From: Methanospirillaceae archaeon
GTDB taxonomy: Archaea > Halobacteriota > Methanomicrobia > Methanomicrobiales > Methanospirillaceae
Length of the DNA stretch: 64,000 bases
Direction of reading: 5' to 3'
Assembly (NCBI GenBank): GCA_016926505.1
Contig: JAFGOM010000083.1
Coordinates: forward strand, 20,791 to 84,790
Shown piece after piece: positions 9,115 through 18,088 of the stretch (position 1 is its first letter; the number at the start of each line of letters is the position of its first letter). The translations under genes were made by a program, and so were the position numbers. The notes below the pieces were generated by a model. It saw only the letters and a list, made by a program, of their open reading frames with translations, ran no database searches and was not told the DNA's origin.

Positions 9115-10107
9115 CTAAATCATTGCTGCAGCGGTTCTTCCCCCGACAGCAAGATGAAATACAACGGTGAGAAACCGGTCAAGAAGAGCAATCGCCATCC
9201 CGGTAGCAACCGGAACCCCGAAAAGACTCAGCATAGCAGCATATCCCCCTTCAACCAGTCCCAGGCCTGCGATGGATACGGGAACAAGAGAGAGAGCACT
9301 GATGAGCGGCTGCACAACTATCAGTTCACCAAGAGGAACCGGATAACCGGTTGCAAAGCAGATAACCATAATCCGTGCGGCCTGCAGGACCCACGAGATG
9401 ATTGTGAGGAGTATTCCTGTTCCCAGAAGGGTGGGAAGATGGTGAGTATGGGAAATTATCTCATCAAGGGATCTGACCAGATCATTGAGCCGTGCAGAAC
9501 CAAGAAAGCCTGCAATGCGCACAACATGTTTTCGGTCTATAGACAGGAGTATAACAGGGGTTGCCAGAAGCAGGATAAGGATGAGAAGGACCGGAAACAG
9601 GGGTATGTCACAGGCTTTCGAGATAAAGAGCAGACCGATTGAACCAAGAACGAATATGACGAGGATATCTAAGTACCTGTCAGCAAGAACCGAGATCATA
9701 CCTGCCTGGACCGGAACCTGATTGCGTATTGCCAGTGGACGGGATAATTCCCCGATCCGTGCAGGGGTGAGATCAGATACCAGCACTCCTGCTGCAAATG
9801 CCCGATAGGCAGTCTTCCAGGATATGGCATATCCCATCCGTCTGAGGATAAACCGCCAGCGGAACGAGAGGATAAGAAACGTAACGGCATACAGGAGAAG
9901 AGCAAAAACAAGGAATAACGGGTTTATTGATAGTATTACCGCCGCAACAGATGCAGGATCAACCGAGTACAGCAGAAAAATGAGAATAATAATTCCAAAA
10001 ATAAAACGGGCAAGAAACCGAATTTTTTTTGTATGGGCAGTTAAAATATTTTTTATCATCCTCATGCAAGACCACAGGATATCAGAGAATACCGGCGAGG
10101 ATCGCAA
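9115..10107 (-). CDS. Flippase-like/lysylphosphatidylglycerol-synthase-type membrane protein (UPF0104)
   Basis: An approximately 315-330 residue membrane protein with about eight helices that fits the LPG_synthase_TM / UPF0104 family. Typical features are SFRWRFILRRMG after the second helix, the DRYLD motif (ADRYLDILVIF), and the C-terminal signature SLVPVSIAGLGLVEGGYAAML. Archaeal members are thought to act in lipid-linked oligosaccharide or lipid transfer across the membrane; the substrate is unknown. Met15 (10065) or Met17 (10059) are more likely starts than 10107, because the longer frame overlaps the upstream uppP gene. The close pairing with uppP suggests both handle polyprenyl-linked intermediates. 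Confidence 0.8.
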   Translation of the reverse strand: MRSSPVFSDILWSCMRMIKNILTAHTKKIRFLARFIFGIIILIFLLYSVDPASVAAVILSINPLFLVFALLLYAVTFLILSFRWRFILRRMGYAISWKTAYRAFAAGVLVSDLTPARIGELSRPLAIRNQVPVQAGMISVLADRYLDILVIFVLGSIGLLFISKACDIPLFPVLLILILLLATPVILLSIDRKHVVRIAGFLGSARLNDLVRSLDEIISHTHHLPTLLGTGILLTIISWVLQAARIMVICFATGYPVPLGELIVVQPLISALSLVPVSIAGLGLVEGGYAAMLSLFGVPVATGMAIALLDRFLTVVFHLAVGGRTAAAMI

Positions 10108-10846
10108 GAATTCCGATAATAATACAGAAGAGTGAGAATTGAACCGATCGTGCTACCTTAAGGAGGATCTCCATGGCAAAGTACCCTACGATCGCTGCGG
10201 TAACGGCCATAAAAAACCCGGTTTCATAACTGATCGGTGTCGTTCCCCAGTCAAGGATAATGACGCCGATAACCGGGGGAACACTTACCAGGAACGAGAC
10301 CGTAAGGGCAACATCTGATGAAAACCCCCGCATCAGGAGAGTAGAGATGGTTACTGCCGACCGGGAGATCCCGGGCAGCACAGAAAATCCCTGGATACAA
10401 CCGAGCAGAGCCATGTCTCTGATTTTCATGGCAGAGATATCTTTAAACCCACTCCGTTTTGCCCTGAGCATGATACCGGTTATGATAAGCAGTACCCCGA
10501 TGATGACGGTAACCGCGATACCGCTCTCAAACGTCTGCCGAAGGAGGAAGTAGAGGGGAACAGCGGTTATACCGGTGCAGATCGAGGTAACAAAAAGAAT
10601 ACGCAGCAGACCAATGTCCCGAAGGGTAAGTATCTCAAACCAGGTATGTCTGAATACGATAAGCACTGCAATCATGGTTCCAAGGTGAAGAAAGATGGCA
10701 TAACTGAGTGCATCGGATGCAGTAATCCCAAGCAGACCGGTTGCAAACATGATGGTCTGCCCTTCACTGGATATGGGAAGCCATTCGGTGATCCCCTGGA
10801 TTACCCCGAGGATGATGGATTGTATTGTATTCATGTCTTTAGTCAT
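10082..10846 (-). CDS. uppP: Undecaprenyl-diphosphatase family protein (BacA/UppP)
   Basis: Dephosphorylates polyprenyl diphosphate so that the lipid carrier can be reused for cell-surface glycan or N-glycan assembly. The two catalytic motifs are visible: GITEWLPISSEGQ near residue 20 (the usual EGxTEFLPISSxGH, with Gln at the last position) and PGISRSAVT near residue 165. Eight or so hydrophobic segments and 254 residues fit the family. In archaea the carrier is a dolichol-like or C55 polyprenol. Start 10846 or Met5 (10834) cannot be separated; a TATA-like ACTATATTA lies near 10893-10901. It shares the strand, and probably the mRNA, with the flippase-like gene, whose 5' end it meets or overlaps. 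Confidence 0.88.
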   Translation of the reverse strand: MTKDMNTIQSIILGVIQGITEWLPISSEGQTIMFATGLLGITASDALSYAIFLHLGTMIAVLIVFRHTWFEILTLRDIGLLRILFVTSICTGITAVPLYFLLRQTFESGIAVTVIIGVLLIITGIMLRAKRSGFKDISAMKIRDMALLGCIQGFSVLPGISRSAVTISTLLMRGFSSDVALTVSFLVSVPPVIGVIILDWGTTPISYETGFFMAVTAAIVGYFAMEILLKVARSVQFSLFCIIIGILAILAGIL

Positions 10847-10939
10847 GCACCCGCAGAAGGGATGAGTATTTGGGTTTTGTATCGTGATACCGGTAATATA
10901 GTTTGATTCGTTTCATTTCCTCTCTTTTTCTCTGCGATT

Positions 10940-12223
10940 TTAGTGTTTCTCCCACCTGAGCAGATGCATCACATCCCCGAGGGTCTTTCCCTCAGCTATC
11001 TCTTCTCTGATACGACTCTCTGTCTTTTTCACTTCAATTGCACGCCTGGCTATCTCATAGGCATCTTTTTTTGGAATAACAACAACTCCGCTGTCGTCTG
11101 CAACGATCCAGTCACCGGTTCTGACCGTTCTGCCTCCACACAAAATCTCGGTCCCGATCTCACCCATCCCTTTTGGTTCACCTGCATTCGGAACGGTTGC
11201 CCTGACAAAAACAGGATAGTTCAGAGATCGTATCTCGGTGACATCCCGTACTGCACCATCGATAATGACTCCTGCGATCTTTTTGTTGATGCAGCTGAGA
11301 ACGGCAAGTTCGCCAAAAGGGGCCACATGAATACCCTGGTCGTTATTAATGACGAGAACATCTCCTTCTTCTGCGGTATCAATGGCTTCAACCGGTTTTG
11401 CCCAGTCCCCTGCGAAGGTCTGAACCGTGATTGCCGGACCTACTGCACGCGTTTTTTGATTAAGCGCCCAGATGCCTTTCATGGCTCCTTTCCTGTGCAT
11501 GGCATCAGAAACATGCGAGGATGTCACCTGTAAGAGCAGGGACAAAATATCCTCTTTTGGTGACGCGGTGACAGTGGGTGTTATCGAAGGATCATCGATT
11601 GCAGCCTTTATCTGTCGTGTCAGACCCACAACATCAGCAGACCTGACAATTGATCCGCCTACGATAATCACGGACGATCCTGCCCGTACCGCCTCGGCAG
11701 CTAACGATACATCCAGTCCTCCTGCAACTGCTACCGGGATGGTAACTAAGCCACAGAGATCCCGCACCAGGGACAGGGGATCGATACCGGTCATCTGCTG
11801 GTCGATGCCGGTATGGGCATTGATGATATGAACTCCCATCTCCTGCAGTTGTACGGCACGGGAAAGAGGATCCTGAGTATTGATGAGATCTGCCATGATA
11901 CGGGCCCCGTACTTCTCTGCAGCCCGTACCGATTCACGGATCACTGCATCATCGGCATCACCGAGAACACAGACGATCGCTGCGCCTGCTTTTGCTGCCA
12001 TCTCTACTTCGATAGTCCCGGTATCTGCAACTTTCATGTCAGCCACGATTGGATGGGAAGGGAACTGCTTTGCCAGTGCAGTTACTGCACGAATACCTTC
12101 ACTCTTGATAAGCGGTGTTCCTGCCTCGATCCAGTCTGCTCCACCTGCAACCGCCAATTCTGCTATCCCGAGAGCCCGGTCCAGATCAACGAGATCAAGG
12201 GCGACCTGGAGTACTGGTTTCAT
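10940..12223 (-). CDS. 3-hexulose-6-phosphate synthase fused to RraA-like domain
   Basis: A fusion of 427 residues. The N-terminal half (about 1-210) is an HPS of the orotidine-phosphate-decarboxylase fold with VADMKVADTGTIE (the DxKxxD motif). It condenses formaldehyde with ribulose 5-phosphate or, in archaea, runs in reverse to supply ribulose 5-phosphate. The C-terminal half (about 225-427) belongs to the RraA/DlpA superfamily: GDVLVINNDQG, and GVIIDGAVRDVTEI with the Asp of the GxxxDGxxRD motif. That half resembles HMG/CHA aldolases and RNase E regulators; its activity here is unknown. Such fusions are common in methanogens. ATG 12223 was chosen because MKPVLQVALDLVD begins the HPS fold; an upstream TTG (12250) is in frame. 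A second HPS domain is present at 36646-37827. Confidence 0.9.
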   Translation of the reverse strand: MKPVLQVALDLVDLDRALGIAELAVAGGADWIEAGTPLIKSEGIRAVTALAKQFPSHPIVADMKVADTGTIEVEMAAKAGAAIVCVLGDADDAVIRESVRAAEKYGARIMADLINTQDPLSRAVQLQEMGVHIINAHTGIDQQMTGIDPLSLVRDLCGLVTIPVAVAGGLDVSLAAEAVRAGSSVIIVGGSIVRSADVVGLTRQIKAAIDDPSITPTVTASPKEDILSLLLQVTSSHVSDAMHRKGAMKGIWALNQKTRAVGPAITVQTFAGDWAKPVEAIDTAEEGDVLVINNDQGIHVAPFGELAVLSCINKKIAGVIIDGAVRDVTEIRSLNYPVFVRATVPNAGEPKGMGEIGTEILCGGRTVRTGDWIVADDSGVVVIPKKDAYEIARRAIEVKKTESRIREEIAEGKTLGDVMHLLRWEKH

Positions 12224-12355
12224 GCCTGTGTACTGGGTGGACGGTATCAATCAATCTTTTGTCTGGCAGTCTTTTTTTGCTCATATTCGTCTCATAAAAG
12301 AAGAGATCCAAAGGAAAGTTTATGAGAGAATATCACTCCATACCTTATCAAGGGA

Positions 12356-12363
12356 TTTATAGA
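12356..12363 (+). promoter_or_regulatory. TATA box of subtilase gene
   Basis: TTTATAGA lies 29-36 bases before the ATG at 12392. This spacing favours that ATG over the in-frame GTG at 12371, which would leave only about eight bases. Confidence 0.5.
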
Positions 12364-12391
12364 TATTCCGGTGATTGCAGAGGTTGCAGTA

Positions 12392-14668
12392 ATGAATAAT
12401 ACAGACAGTAGTCTTTTGATTGGTATTGCCCTCCTTCTTTTCATCTTCCTGATACCGGTGGTATCAGGCCAGGTAGGCTCTTATACTGAACATTTTACGG
12501 CATCGGACCTGATGAATAAGACCCATTATACTCCTGATTCAGATACAGAAGAACTATTGCAGGAGGCAGCAACGCAACGTTCTGAACTGATACGAAACTC
12601 CACAGAAAAGGCAGTATCAGCGCTGGGAGACAAGAGTGAGGATAAGGGCAGTAAAAAAAAGTTTGACGCACTTTATGTTCCCGGTGAAGTCATTATCATG
12701 TACAAACCTGCAGCATCGGTAAGTTCGAGACAGATGGCATCGTATGCAGTCAGTGCGGTCCCTGATGCTGAAGTTGCACAGGATTTTTCCATAACCGGCC
12801 TCCCCGGCATCGTCTCGGTAGAACTGGCTGAAGGGACGGATGTGGCTGAAGCCGTTGATACTTACTCCGAATCCCCGTATGTCGCCTATGCAGAGCCGAA
12901 TTATATCATCTCCCTGTACCTTCCGACTGATCCAACCGAAGCACACGAGGAGGAGGGATCAGGAAATACCTCCCTTTCTGTCGCTGATATCCTTGCCTCG
13001 ATGAACGATCCTCTCTTCCCCAACCTCTGGGGGCTGCATAATGACGGCAGTTTAGGTGGAACAGCCGATGCAGACATCGATGCTCCGGAAGCATGGGCAC
13101 ATACGACCGGGTCGTCTTCAGTGGTGGTGGCAGTCATTGATACCGGTATAGATTATACCCATCCTGATCTGGCAGCAAATATCTGGAGAAATCCTGGTGA
13201 GATCCCGGGTAACGGGATTGACGATGATAATAACGGGTATATTGACGATATAAACGGCTGGGATTTCGTTACCAATGATAATGATCCCATGGATGACCAG
13301 GGTCACGGAACCCATTGTGCAGGCACCATTGCTGCAGTCGGCAACAATGGAATCGGGGTTGCAGGGGTAACGTGGAAGACGAAACTGATGCCTCTGAAAT
13401 TTCTTGATGCAAACGGTCAGGGTGATACACTCGGAGCCCTGAATGCCATTAATTATGCACGAATGATGGGTGCAGATATCCTCTCCTGTTCCTGGGGGAG
13501 CACTGCACAGAGCCAGGCGATGTACGATACATTCTCTGAAGTTCCCGGGCTTATCGTCTGTGCCGCAGGAAACCAGGGATCAGATAATGACCAGATCGGC
13601 CATTACCCGTCAAACTTTGATCTCTCCTGGATAATTGCAGTGGCAGCAACCACAAAGACCGACAGCCTGGCAGGATTCTCAAACTATGGAAAGACTATGG
13701 TTGATGTCGCTGCTCCCGGAGACTCGATTGCCAGTTGCGGACCGGGTTCTAAATATGTGTATATGTCAGGTACATCCATGGCGACTCCGCATGTTTCCGG
13801 GCTCGCAGCACTCCTCAAGGCAGTAAAACCTGGTTTGTCAGCGGTACAGATGAAAAATCTGATCATTCAGGGTGTGGATCCTCTCTCATCACTCTCTGCA
13901 AAGACCGTATCCGGAGGAAGAATTAACGCATATAATAGTATACAGGCAGCCTCCGGAGGAAGCACCCCGGTGACAACAACCTATACGATTACGGCAACAG
14001 CCGGAAGTGGCGGTTCTGTTGCACCGGCAGGAGCAACACCGGTCACATCAGGAAAGGATCTGACGGTAACCATCACTCCCCGGAGTGGATATGCCATCGC
14101 AGGTCTGTTTATTGACGGATATTCCGTTGCGGTTGCATCATCCTACACCTTTACGGCGGTATCAACCGATCATACCTTATCTGCGACGTTTTCCCCGGTA
14201 CCGACATCGACAACCATAACCGCAAGTGCTTCGGGAGGAGGAACGATCACTCCTTCAGGTCCGGTTTCTGTCTCAAACGGGGGAACACAGTCATTTCAGA
14301 TAGCGCCTCTGGCCGGGTACCAGATACGGGATGTTCTTGTTGATAGTGTATCGGCAGGACCGGTGAGTTCGTATACATTCAGATCAGTCACCACTCCCCA
14401 TACCATCAGTGCATTGTTTGAGATAATACCCGCAGGGACCGGTGTTGTTCCTCTCCCTGGTCAGCAGTTAAAACCGACCAGTCCGGATAATGATAACCTG
14501 TACCGGGATCTGAACGGGAACGGCAGAAAAGATTTCCAGGATGTTGTTCTCTATTTCACGTATCTCGAATGGATAGCTGCAAATGAACCGGTATCAGCAT
14601 TTGATTATTCCGGAAACGGCAGAATAGACTTTACCGATGTTATCCAGCTCTTCCAGACAATCAGCTGA
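12392..14668 (+). CDS. Secreted subtilisin-like serine protease with Gly-rich repeats and dockerin-like tail
   Basis: About 758 residues. A signal peptide (to about residue 26) is followed by a propeptide-like region (PGEVIIMYKPAASVS... to YAEPNYI) and then an S8 peptidase domain with the complete triad: Asp in AVIDTGIDY, His in GHGTHCAGTI and Ser in GTSMATPHVSG. Two bacterial-repeat domains follow (TITATAGSGGSVAP... and TITASASGGGTITPSG...). The last 60 residues hold two calcium-binding dockerin-type loops (DLNGNGRKDFQDVV and DYSGNGRIDFTDVI). The enzyme should act outside the cell. The dockerin-like end may mediate docking or simply calcium-stabilised folding; no cohesin was seen in the window. 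A thioredoxin-like gene follows 74 bases downstream. Confidence 0.9.
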   Translation: MNNTDSSLLIGIALLLFIFLIPVVSGQVGSYTEHFTASDLMNKTHYTPDSDTEELLQEAATQRSELIRNSTEKAVSALGDKSEDKGSKKKFDALYVPGEVIIMYKPAASVSSRQMASYAVSAVPDAEVAQDFSITGLPGIVSVELAEGTDVAEAVDTYSESPYVAYAEPNYIISLYLPTDPTEAHEEEGSGNTSLSVADILASMNDPLFPNLWGLHNDGSLGGTADADIDAPEAWAHTTGSSSVVVAVIDTGIDYTHPDLAANIWRNPGEIPGNGIDDDNNGYIDDINGWDFVTNDNDPMDDQGHGTHCAGTIAAVGNNGIGVAGVTWKTKLMPLKFLDANGQGDTLGALNAINYARMMGADILSCSWGSTAQSQAMYDTFSEVPGLIVCAAGNQGSDNDQIGHYPSNFDLSWIIAVAATTKTDSLAGFSNYGKTMVDVAAPGDSIASCGPGSKYVYMSGTSMATPHVSGLAALLKAVKPGLSAVQMKNLIIQGVDPLSSLSAKTVSGGRINAYNSIQAASGGSTPVTTTYTITATAGSGGSVAPAGATPVTSGKDLTVTITPRSGYAIAGLFIDGYSVAVASSYTFTAVSTDHTLSATFSPVPTSTTITASASGGGTITPSGPVSVSNGGTQSFQIAPLAGYQIRDVLVDSVSAGPVSSYTFRSVTTPHTISALFEIIPAGTGVVPLPGQQLKPTSPDNDNLYRDLNGNGRKDFQDVVLYFTYLEWIAANEPVSAFDYSGNGRIDFTDVIQLFQTIS

Positions 14669-14742
14669 GATCATCCCGGTATCCATGATACCGGTATCGA
14701 TTACCACAAGACCTTTAAGAATGGCAGGATGAGAACTGAGTA

Positions 14743-15330
14743 ATGGAATTACGGTTCATACCTGCCCTCATCATCTTTATCTGTTGTATTATCGCTTCAT
14801 CAGTCATCTTTTCTGTTTCTGCAGGAGAGGTTGCTGATATCAAAGACGAGAGCGATTTTCCTGACTCACGTTCCCTGTCAGGAGAACTTCCCTGGAGTGA
14901 GATCACGCTCTCTGATGCACGAACCGGCGAGGAGTTTACCTTAAATTCACTGGTAGAGAAGGGTCAGCCGGTCATCATGCACACCTTTGCCATCTGGTGT
15001 AGTGCCTGCTCGATGCAGCTTAAAGAGACTTCCCTCCTTGACAGGGAGAACGAAGGGCTGTATCCGGTCGTATGTGTGGATATCGATCCCAATGAAAAAC
15101 CTGAGGATATTCTTGCCCATGTAAAGAAGAATGATTTTTCCGGGTATTATGCCGCAGCTCCCCGGGAGTTTTCTGTTGGTCTTGCGCAGGATGCAGGGAT
15201 TGATGTCCTTATGCAGATCCCTCATACTTTTATCCTCTATAAAACCGATGCATACAAACTCCCGGCAGGGGTATACCCTGCAGCAGCCCTGTCAGATATC
15301 ATCAACTCGATCGTCGGGGATGAAATCTGA
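14743..15330 (+). CDS. Secreted or membrane-anchored thioredoxin-like protein (TlpA/redoxin type)
   Basis: A 195-residue protein with an N-terminal hydrophobic anchor or signal (about residues 6-27) and a thioredoxin-fold domain. The redox motif is WCSAC within HTFAIWCSACSMQL, typical of extracytoplasmic TlpA-like proteins (WCxxC). It probably reduces or isomerises disulfides, or delivers reductant, on the outer face of the membrane. Its position right after a secreted subtilase suggests, but does not prove, that it helps secreted proteins fold. The hydrophobic segment contains a Cys pair (FICCII), but no clear lipobox is present. Confidence 0.75.
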   Translation: MELRFIPALIIFICCIIASSVIFSVSAGEVADIKDESDFPDSRSLSGELPWSEITLSDARTGEEFTLNSLVEKGQPVIMHTFAIWCSACSMQLKETSLLDRENEGLYPVVCVDIDPNEKPEDILAHVKKNDFSGYYAAAPREFSVGLAQDAGIDVLMQIPHTFILYKTDAYKLPAGVYPAAALSDIINSIVGDEI

Positions 15331-15355
15331 TACCTCTTCCCGTAACTCGTCATCT

Positions 15356-15388
15356 CTTTTTTGAGTCTTTTTTGAGTCTTTTTTGAGT
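15356..15388 (+). repeat. Three tandem copies of an 11-base T-rich unit
   Basis: CTTTTTTGAGT occurs three times in direct succession at 15356-15366, 15367-15377 and 15378-15388, 26 bases after the thioredoxin-like gene. T-rich tracts like this can end transcription in archaea, and repeated tracts would strengthen that. The rest of the 295-base gap 15331-15625 between the convergent genes shows no gene. Confidence 0.75.
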
Positions 15389-15625
15389 CCCTCTGCAATC
15401 GAACTTATATCATACCTTCAATAAAAGAAAAACAGGTGTTTGTGAAAAAAGACTGATTTTTCGATAGTAATAGGATCTGAAATGAAGAGGGGAGTCAGTA
15501 ATCCTGCTCTTTTTTTAAGATCAGGAACCGGTTACTTCAGATTCATTCCATCAGTCAGGCCTGAAAAAATTACCGGTTTATCTCTATTTACTGCGAAATC
15601 CCGCCAACTGTGCTGTTACCGGTTG

Positions 15626-17443
15626 TTACAGGTAGATAGATTCAGGTGCTTTTAGTCCGAGCGGTGTCGGTTGTACGGTCGGGGTTATCTGATCCTGCAG
15701 GGCAGGCAGAGTAGTGATATCAGGAGTTACTGTTATCTCTGCTATCTCTGTTACTTCCGGAATCGCTGATACATCTCCGGCGTTTTTCATCAGTGTCTCT
15801 ATCTTCACGAGGGTGGCAGCGATCTCAGTATTGTCCGGTTCCAGTCTCGTTGCTTCCTTTATCTTTTCGATACCCTCCCCGAACCTGCCGGTATTTGCCA
15901 GGGCAACACCAAGGTTCACCTTGGTCATCGGGTTTTGTGGCATCAGTTCTTCTGCTTTCATAAAGCAGGTAAGTGCTTCAGAAAATCGTTGTGCCTGTGA
16001 GAGGGTAAGTCCGGCGTTATACCACATGGAACCATCCCCGGGTGCTACCTCTGTTGCAGCCAGGTACACGTCTGCTGCTTCCTCTGATGAACCAAGACTC
16101 CCGAGCAGGTATCCAAGGTCTTCATATGCTGCAAGGAATGAGGGATCCTGCCTGATTACCTCCTGTAACGTGGATATCGCTGTAGCGGTCTCACCCATGG
16201 CGCTTTCGAGCTGTGATCGCTGGTACAACAACGGGATACCAGATCCGGGAGAGAGTCCGATCATGGTATCAATTGTTTGTAATGCCCCGTTATAATCCCC
16301 GGTCTGAATCTGTGCCTGAAGAAGGAAAGAGAGGAGCGAGAGGTTGGTACTGTTTATCTCAAGCGCAGTTGTCAAAGCCGGGATTGCTTCCTCCGGGGTG
16401 CTCTGTGTACTGATAAGCAGTGCCCTGCTCGTAATTGCCGCTTCGTTGCCGGGATCAAGAGAGAGGATGATATCAAGCGTTGCAAGTGTCTCATCCCATT
16501 GTTCGGTAAGTGTCAGGAGGGTTGCTTTTTGAAAGAGAAGGGAGGTACTTGCCGGGTTAAGGGAGATGCCCCGGTCATAGGCAGCAATAGCTTCATCAGT
16601 CCGGGAGAGTGCCTCTAACACGCTCCCCCGCATTCCCCAGACATTCTCATCTGAAGGCATCTGAAGAATCAGGTCATCAATCATTTTTAAGGCCTTTTCA
16701 TACTCTTCTTCTGCCATAAGGCTGCTTATGAGCTGATAGGAAAGAACAGTACTGTCTGGATCATACGAGAGACCGGTAGTGTACGCAAGAGACGCTCCGG
16801 AGAAGTCTCTTTTCTGCTGGAGAATATCCCCTTTTACCAGCCAGAACCGGGGATTATCATTCTCGAGTCCGAGGGCAGTATCAATTGCAGAGAGAGCATT
16901 TTCATAATCCTGCATGGCTGCATAGGTCTGTGCCAGATTTTTCCATGCAGATGATAAGTCGGGATCGAGATCGATAGCATGAAGAAATGCTGCTTTTGCT
17001 TCTTCATAGTTCTCCTGGTTCTGATACACGCCCCCCAGATTACTCCAGGCAGGAGAGAACCGGGGATCCTGTTCAAGTGCAGTGTTTATCGCCTCTAATG
17101 CTGCAGGATAGTTTTTTAGCGCTGTCAGAAGAACTCCCTTATTGCTCCATGCATCGGTATACTCCGGATCCTGCTCCAGTGCCTTTTCTGCGGCAGCAAG
17201 ACCTTCTTCGTACCGTTCGAGATTTAAGAGGGCAACTGCTTTATTATTCCAGGCAAGGGGAACGGCATCATCCCGTGCAAGAACCTGTTCAAAGGCAGAC
17301 AGGGCATCTTCATAATCCCCTTCATCCATCGCGGTCGCACCGGTCTCAAACCATTCATCCGTAGTCTGTGAAGAGACACATGACGGGATAGCGATGAGCA
17401 GTGTGATGAGGATAAGAGATAAAAATCGTGCTATTCTTCTCAT
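15626..17443 (-). CDS. Secreted/lipid-anchored TPR-repeat protein
   Basis: A 605-residue protein with a signal sequence ending near IPSC (possible lipoprotein cysteine, about residue 22) followed by some fifteen tetratricopeptide repeats from about residue 28 to 560. Clear examples are WFETGATAMDEGDYEDALSA, AWNNKAVALLNLERYEEGLA and AWSNLGGVYQNQENYEEAKA. The C-terminus is a Thr/Pro-rich low-complexity tail (VTPDITTLPAL...). TPR arrays bind other proteins; the partner is unknown. The signal sequence puts it outside the cytoplasm. The promoter is notable: a perfect inverted repeat lies exactly over the TATA position (see 17465-17482). Confidence 0.85.
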   Translation of the reverse strand: MRRIARFLSLILITLLIAIPSCVSSQTTDEWFETGATAMDEGDYEDALSAFEQVLARDDAVPLAWNNKAVALLNLERYEEGLAAAEKALEQDPEYTDAWSNKGVLLTALKNYPAALEAINTALEQDPRFSPAWSNLGGVYQNQENYEEAKAAFLHAIDLDPDLSSAWKNLAQTYAAMQDYENALSAIDTALGLENDNPRFWLVKGDILQQKRDFSGASLAYTTGLSYDPDSTVLSYQLISSLMAEEEYEKALKMIDDLILQMPSDENVWGMRGSVLEALSRTDEAIAAYDRGISLNPASTSLLFQKATLLTLTEQWDETLATLDIILSLDPGNEAAITSRALLISTQSTPEEAIPALTTALEINSTNLSLLSFLLQAQIQTGDYNGALQTIDTMIGLSPGSGIPLLYQRSQLESAMGETATAISTLQEVIRQDPSFLAAYEDLGYLLGSLGSSEEAADVYLAATEVAPGDGSMWYNAGLTLSQAQRFSEALTCFMKAEELMPQNPMTKVNLGVALANTGRFGEGIEKIKEATRLEPDNTEIAATLVKIETLMKNAGDVSAIPEVTEIAEITVTPDITTLPALQDQITPTVQPTPLGLKAPESIYL

Positions 17444-17464
17444 TTCATATCAGTTGGAGGTCAT

Positions 17465-17482
17465 GCCAGATATAGATCTGGC
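17465..17482 (-). promoter_or_regulatory. Palindromic operator over the TATA box of the TPR gene
   Basis: GCCAGAT-ATAG-ATCTGGC is a perfect 7-base inverted repeat with a 4-base centre. It lies 22-39 bases before the start codon at 17443, so it contains the TATA element (CTATATC on the minus strand). A dimeric regulator bound here would compete with TBP. This is an inference from position and symmetry. Confidence 0.5.
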
Positions 17483-17507
17483 TGATTCAGGAATCAGGTC
17501 AAAAGAA

Positions 17508-18017
17508 TCAGGGCTTTTCTGAGTATTCTTCATAAAAGACGACATCATCAAGGATCTTTTTATGAGGGACCGTTACCTCTTTCGGGTACCCTGCAGGAAG
17601 CAGGGAGACAAGGGTGTATTTCTCTGGTACCTGCAGCAACTCGCTGATATCGTCAGCATACGCCTTTTTATCGCCGGCAACCCAGCACGAACTGACACCA
17701 TATGCCTGCAGGGCGATTATTATATTCTGGGTAGCTGCACAGCAGTCTTCCAGGTAGTATTTCGCGTCCTTCTCGCCAAAAACTGCAATGCAGAGCTGTG
17801 CATCAGCGATAAATTTCCCATGATCCGTCATCTCTGCAATCTCACGCAGTCGTGTGGTATCCTGTACTACAACAAAAATCCATGGCTGGAGGTTCATTGC
17901 AGTCGGTGCCAGCCGGGCACAGTCAAGAGCGTTTTTTATGATCTCTTCGTCTATGGGAACCTCTGTGTATGCTCTCACACTGCGGCGGGATTTGATGATG
18001 GTTGTGCCAATATTCAT
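17508..18017 (-). CDS. Nitroreductase-family FMN oxidoreductase
   Basis: A 169-residue protein of the nitroreductase fold. It has the N-terminal FMN-phosphate motif (IIKSRRSVRAYTEVPIDEEI), the region ARLAPTAMNLQPWIFVVV, and a Cys-containing AYGVSSCWV near residue 115. These homodimeric FMN enzymes reduce small electron acceptors with NAD(P)H or, in methanogens, possibly reduced F420 or ferredoxin partners. Shorter members like this one (about 170 residues) are typical of anaerobes. The physiological substrate is unknown. It lies between the TPR and DUF3821 genes, on the same strand, but the gaps of 64 and 71 bases suggest separate promoters. Confidence 0.85.
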   Translation of the reverse strand: MNIGTTIIKSRRSVRAYTEVPIDEEIIKNALDCARLAPTAMNLQPWIFVVVQDTTRLREIAEMTDHGKFIADAQLCIAVFGEKDAKYYLEDCCAATQNIIIALQAYGVSSCWVAGDKKAYADDISELLQVPEKYTLVSLLPAGYPKEVTVPHKKILDDVVFYEEYSEKP

Positions 18018-18088
18018 GATACTACTTCTCTCGCGTTATGCAAAAAAGGTATTGAACAGAATTGATATAAAAAGGGCTCCGGGAAGTC

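Noticed and set aside
9010..9642. Long open frame on the plus strand opposite the flippase-like membrane protein
   Set aside because: Its residues are charge-rich and without pattern, while the minus strand gives a well-formed membrane protein with family motifs.
15356..15388. CRISPR-like repeat
   Set aside because: The units are 11 bases and directly adjacent with no spacers.
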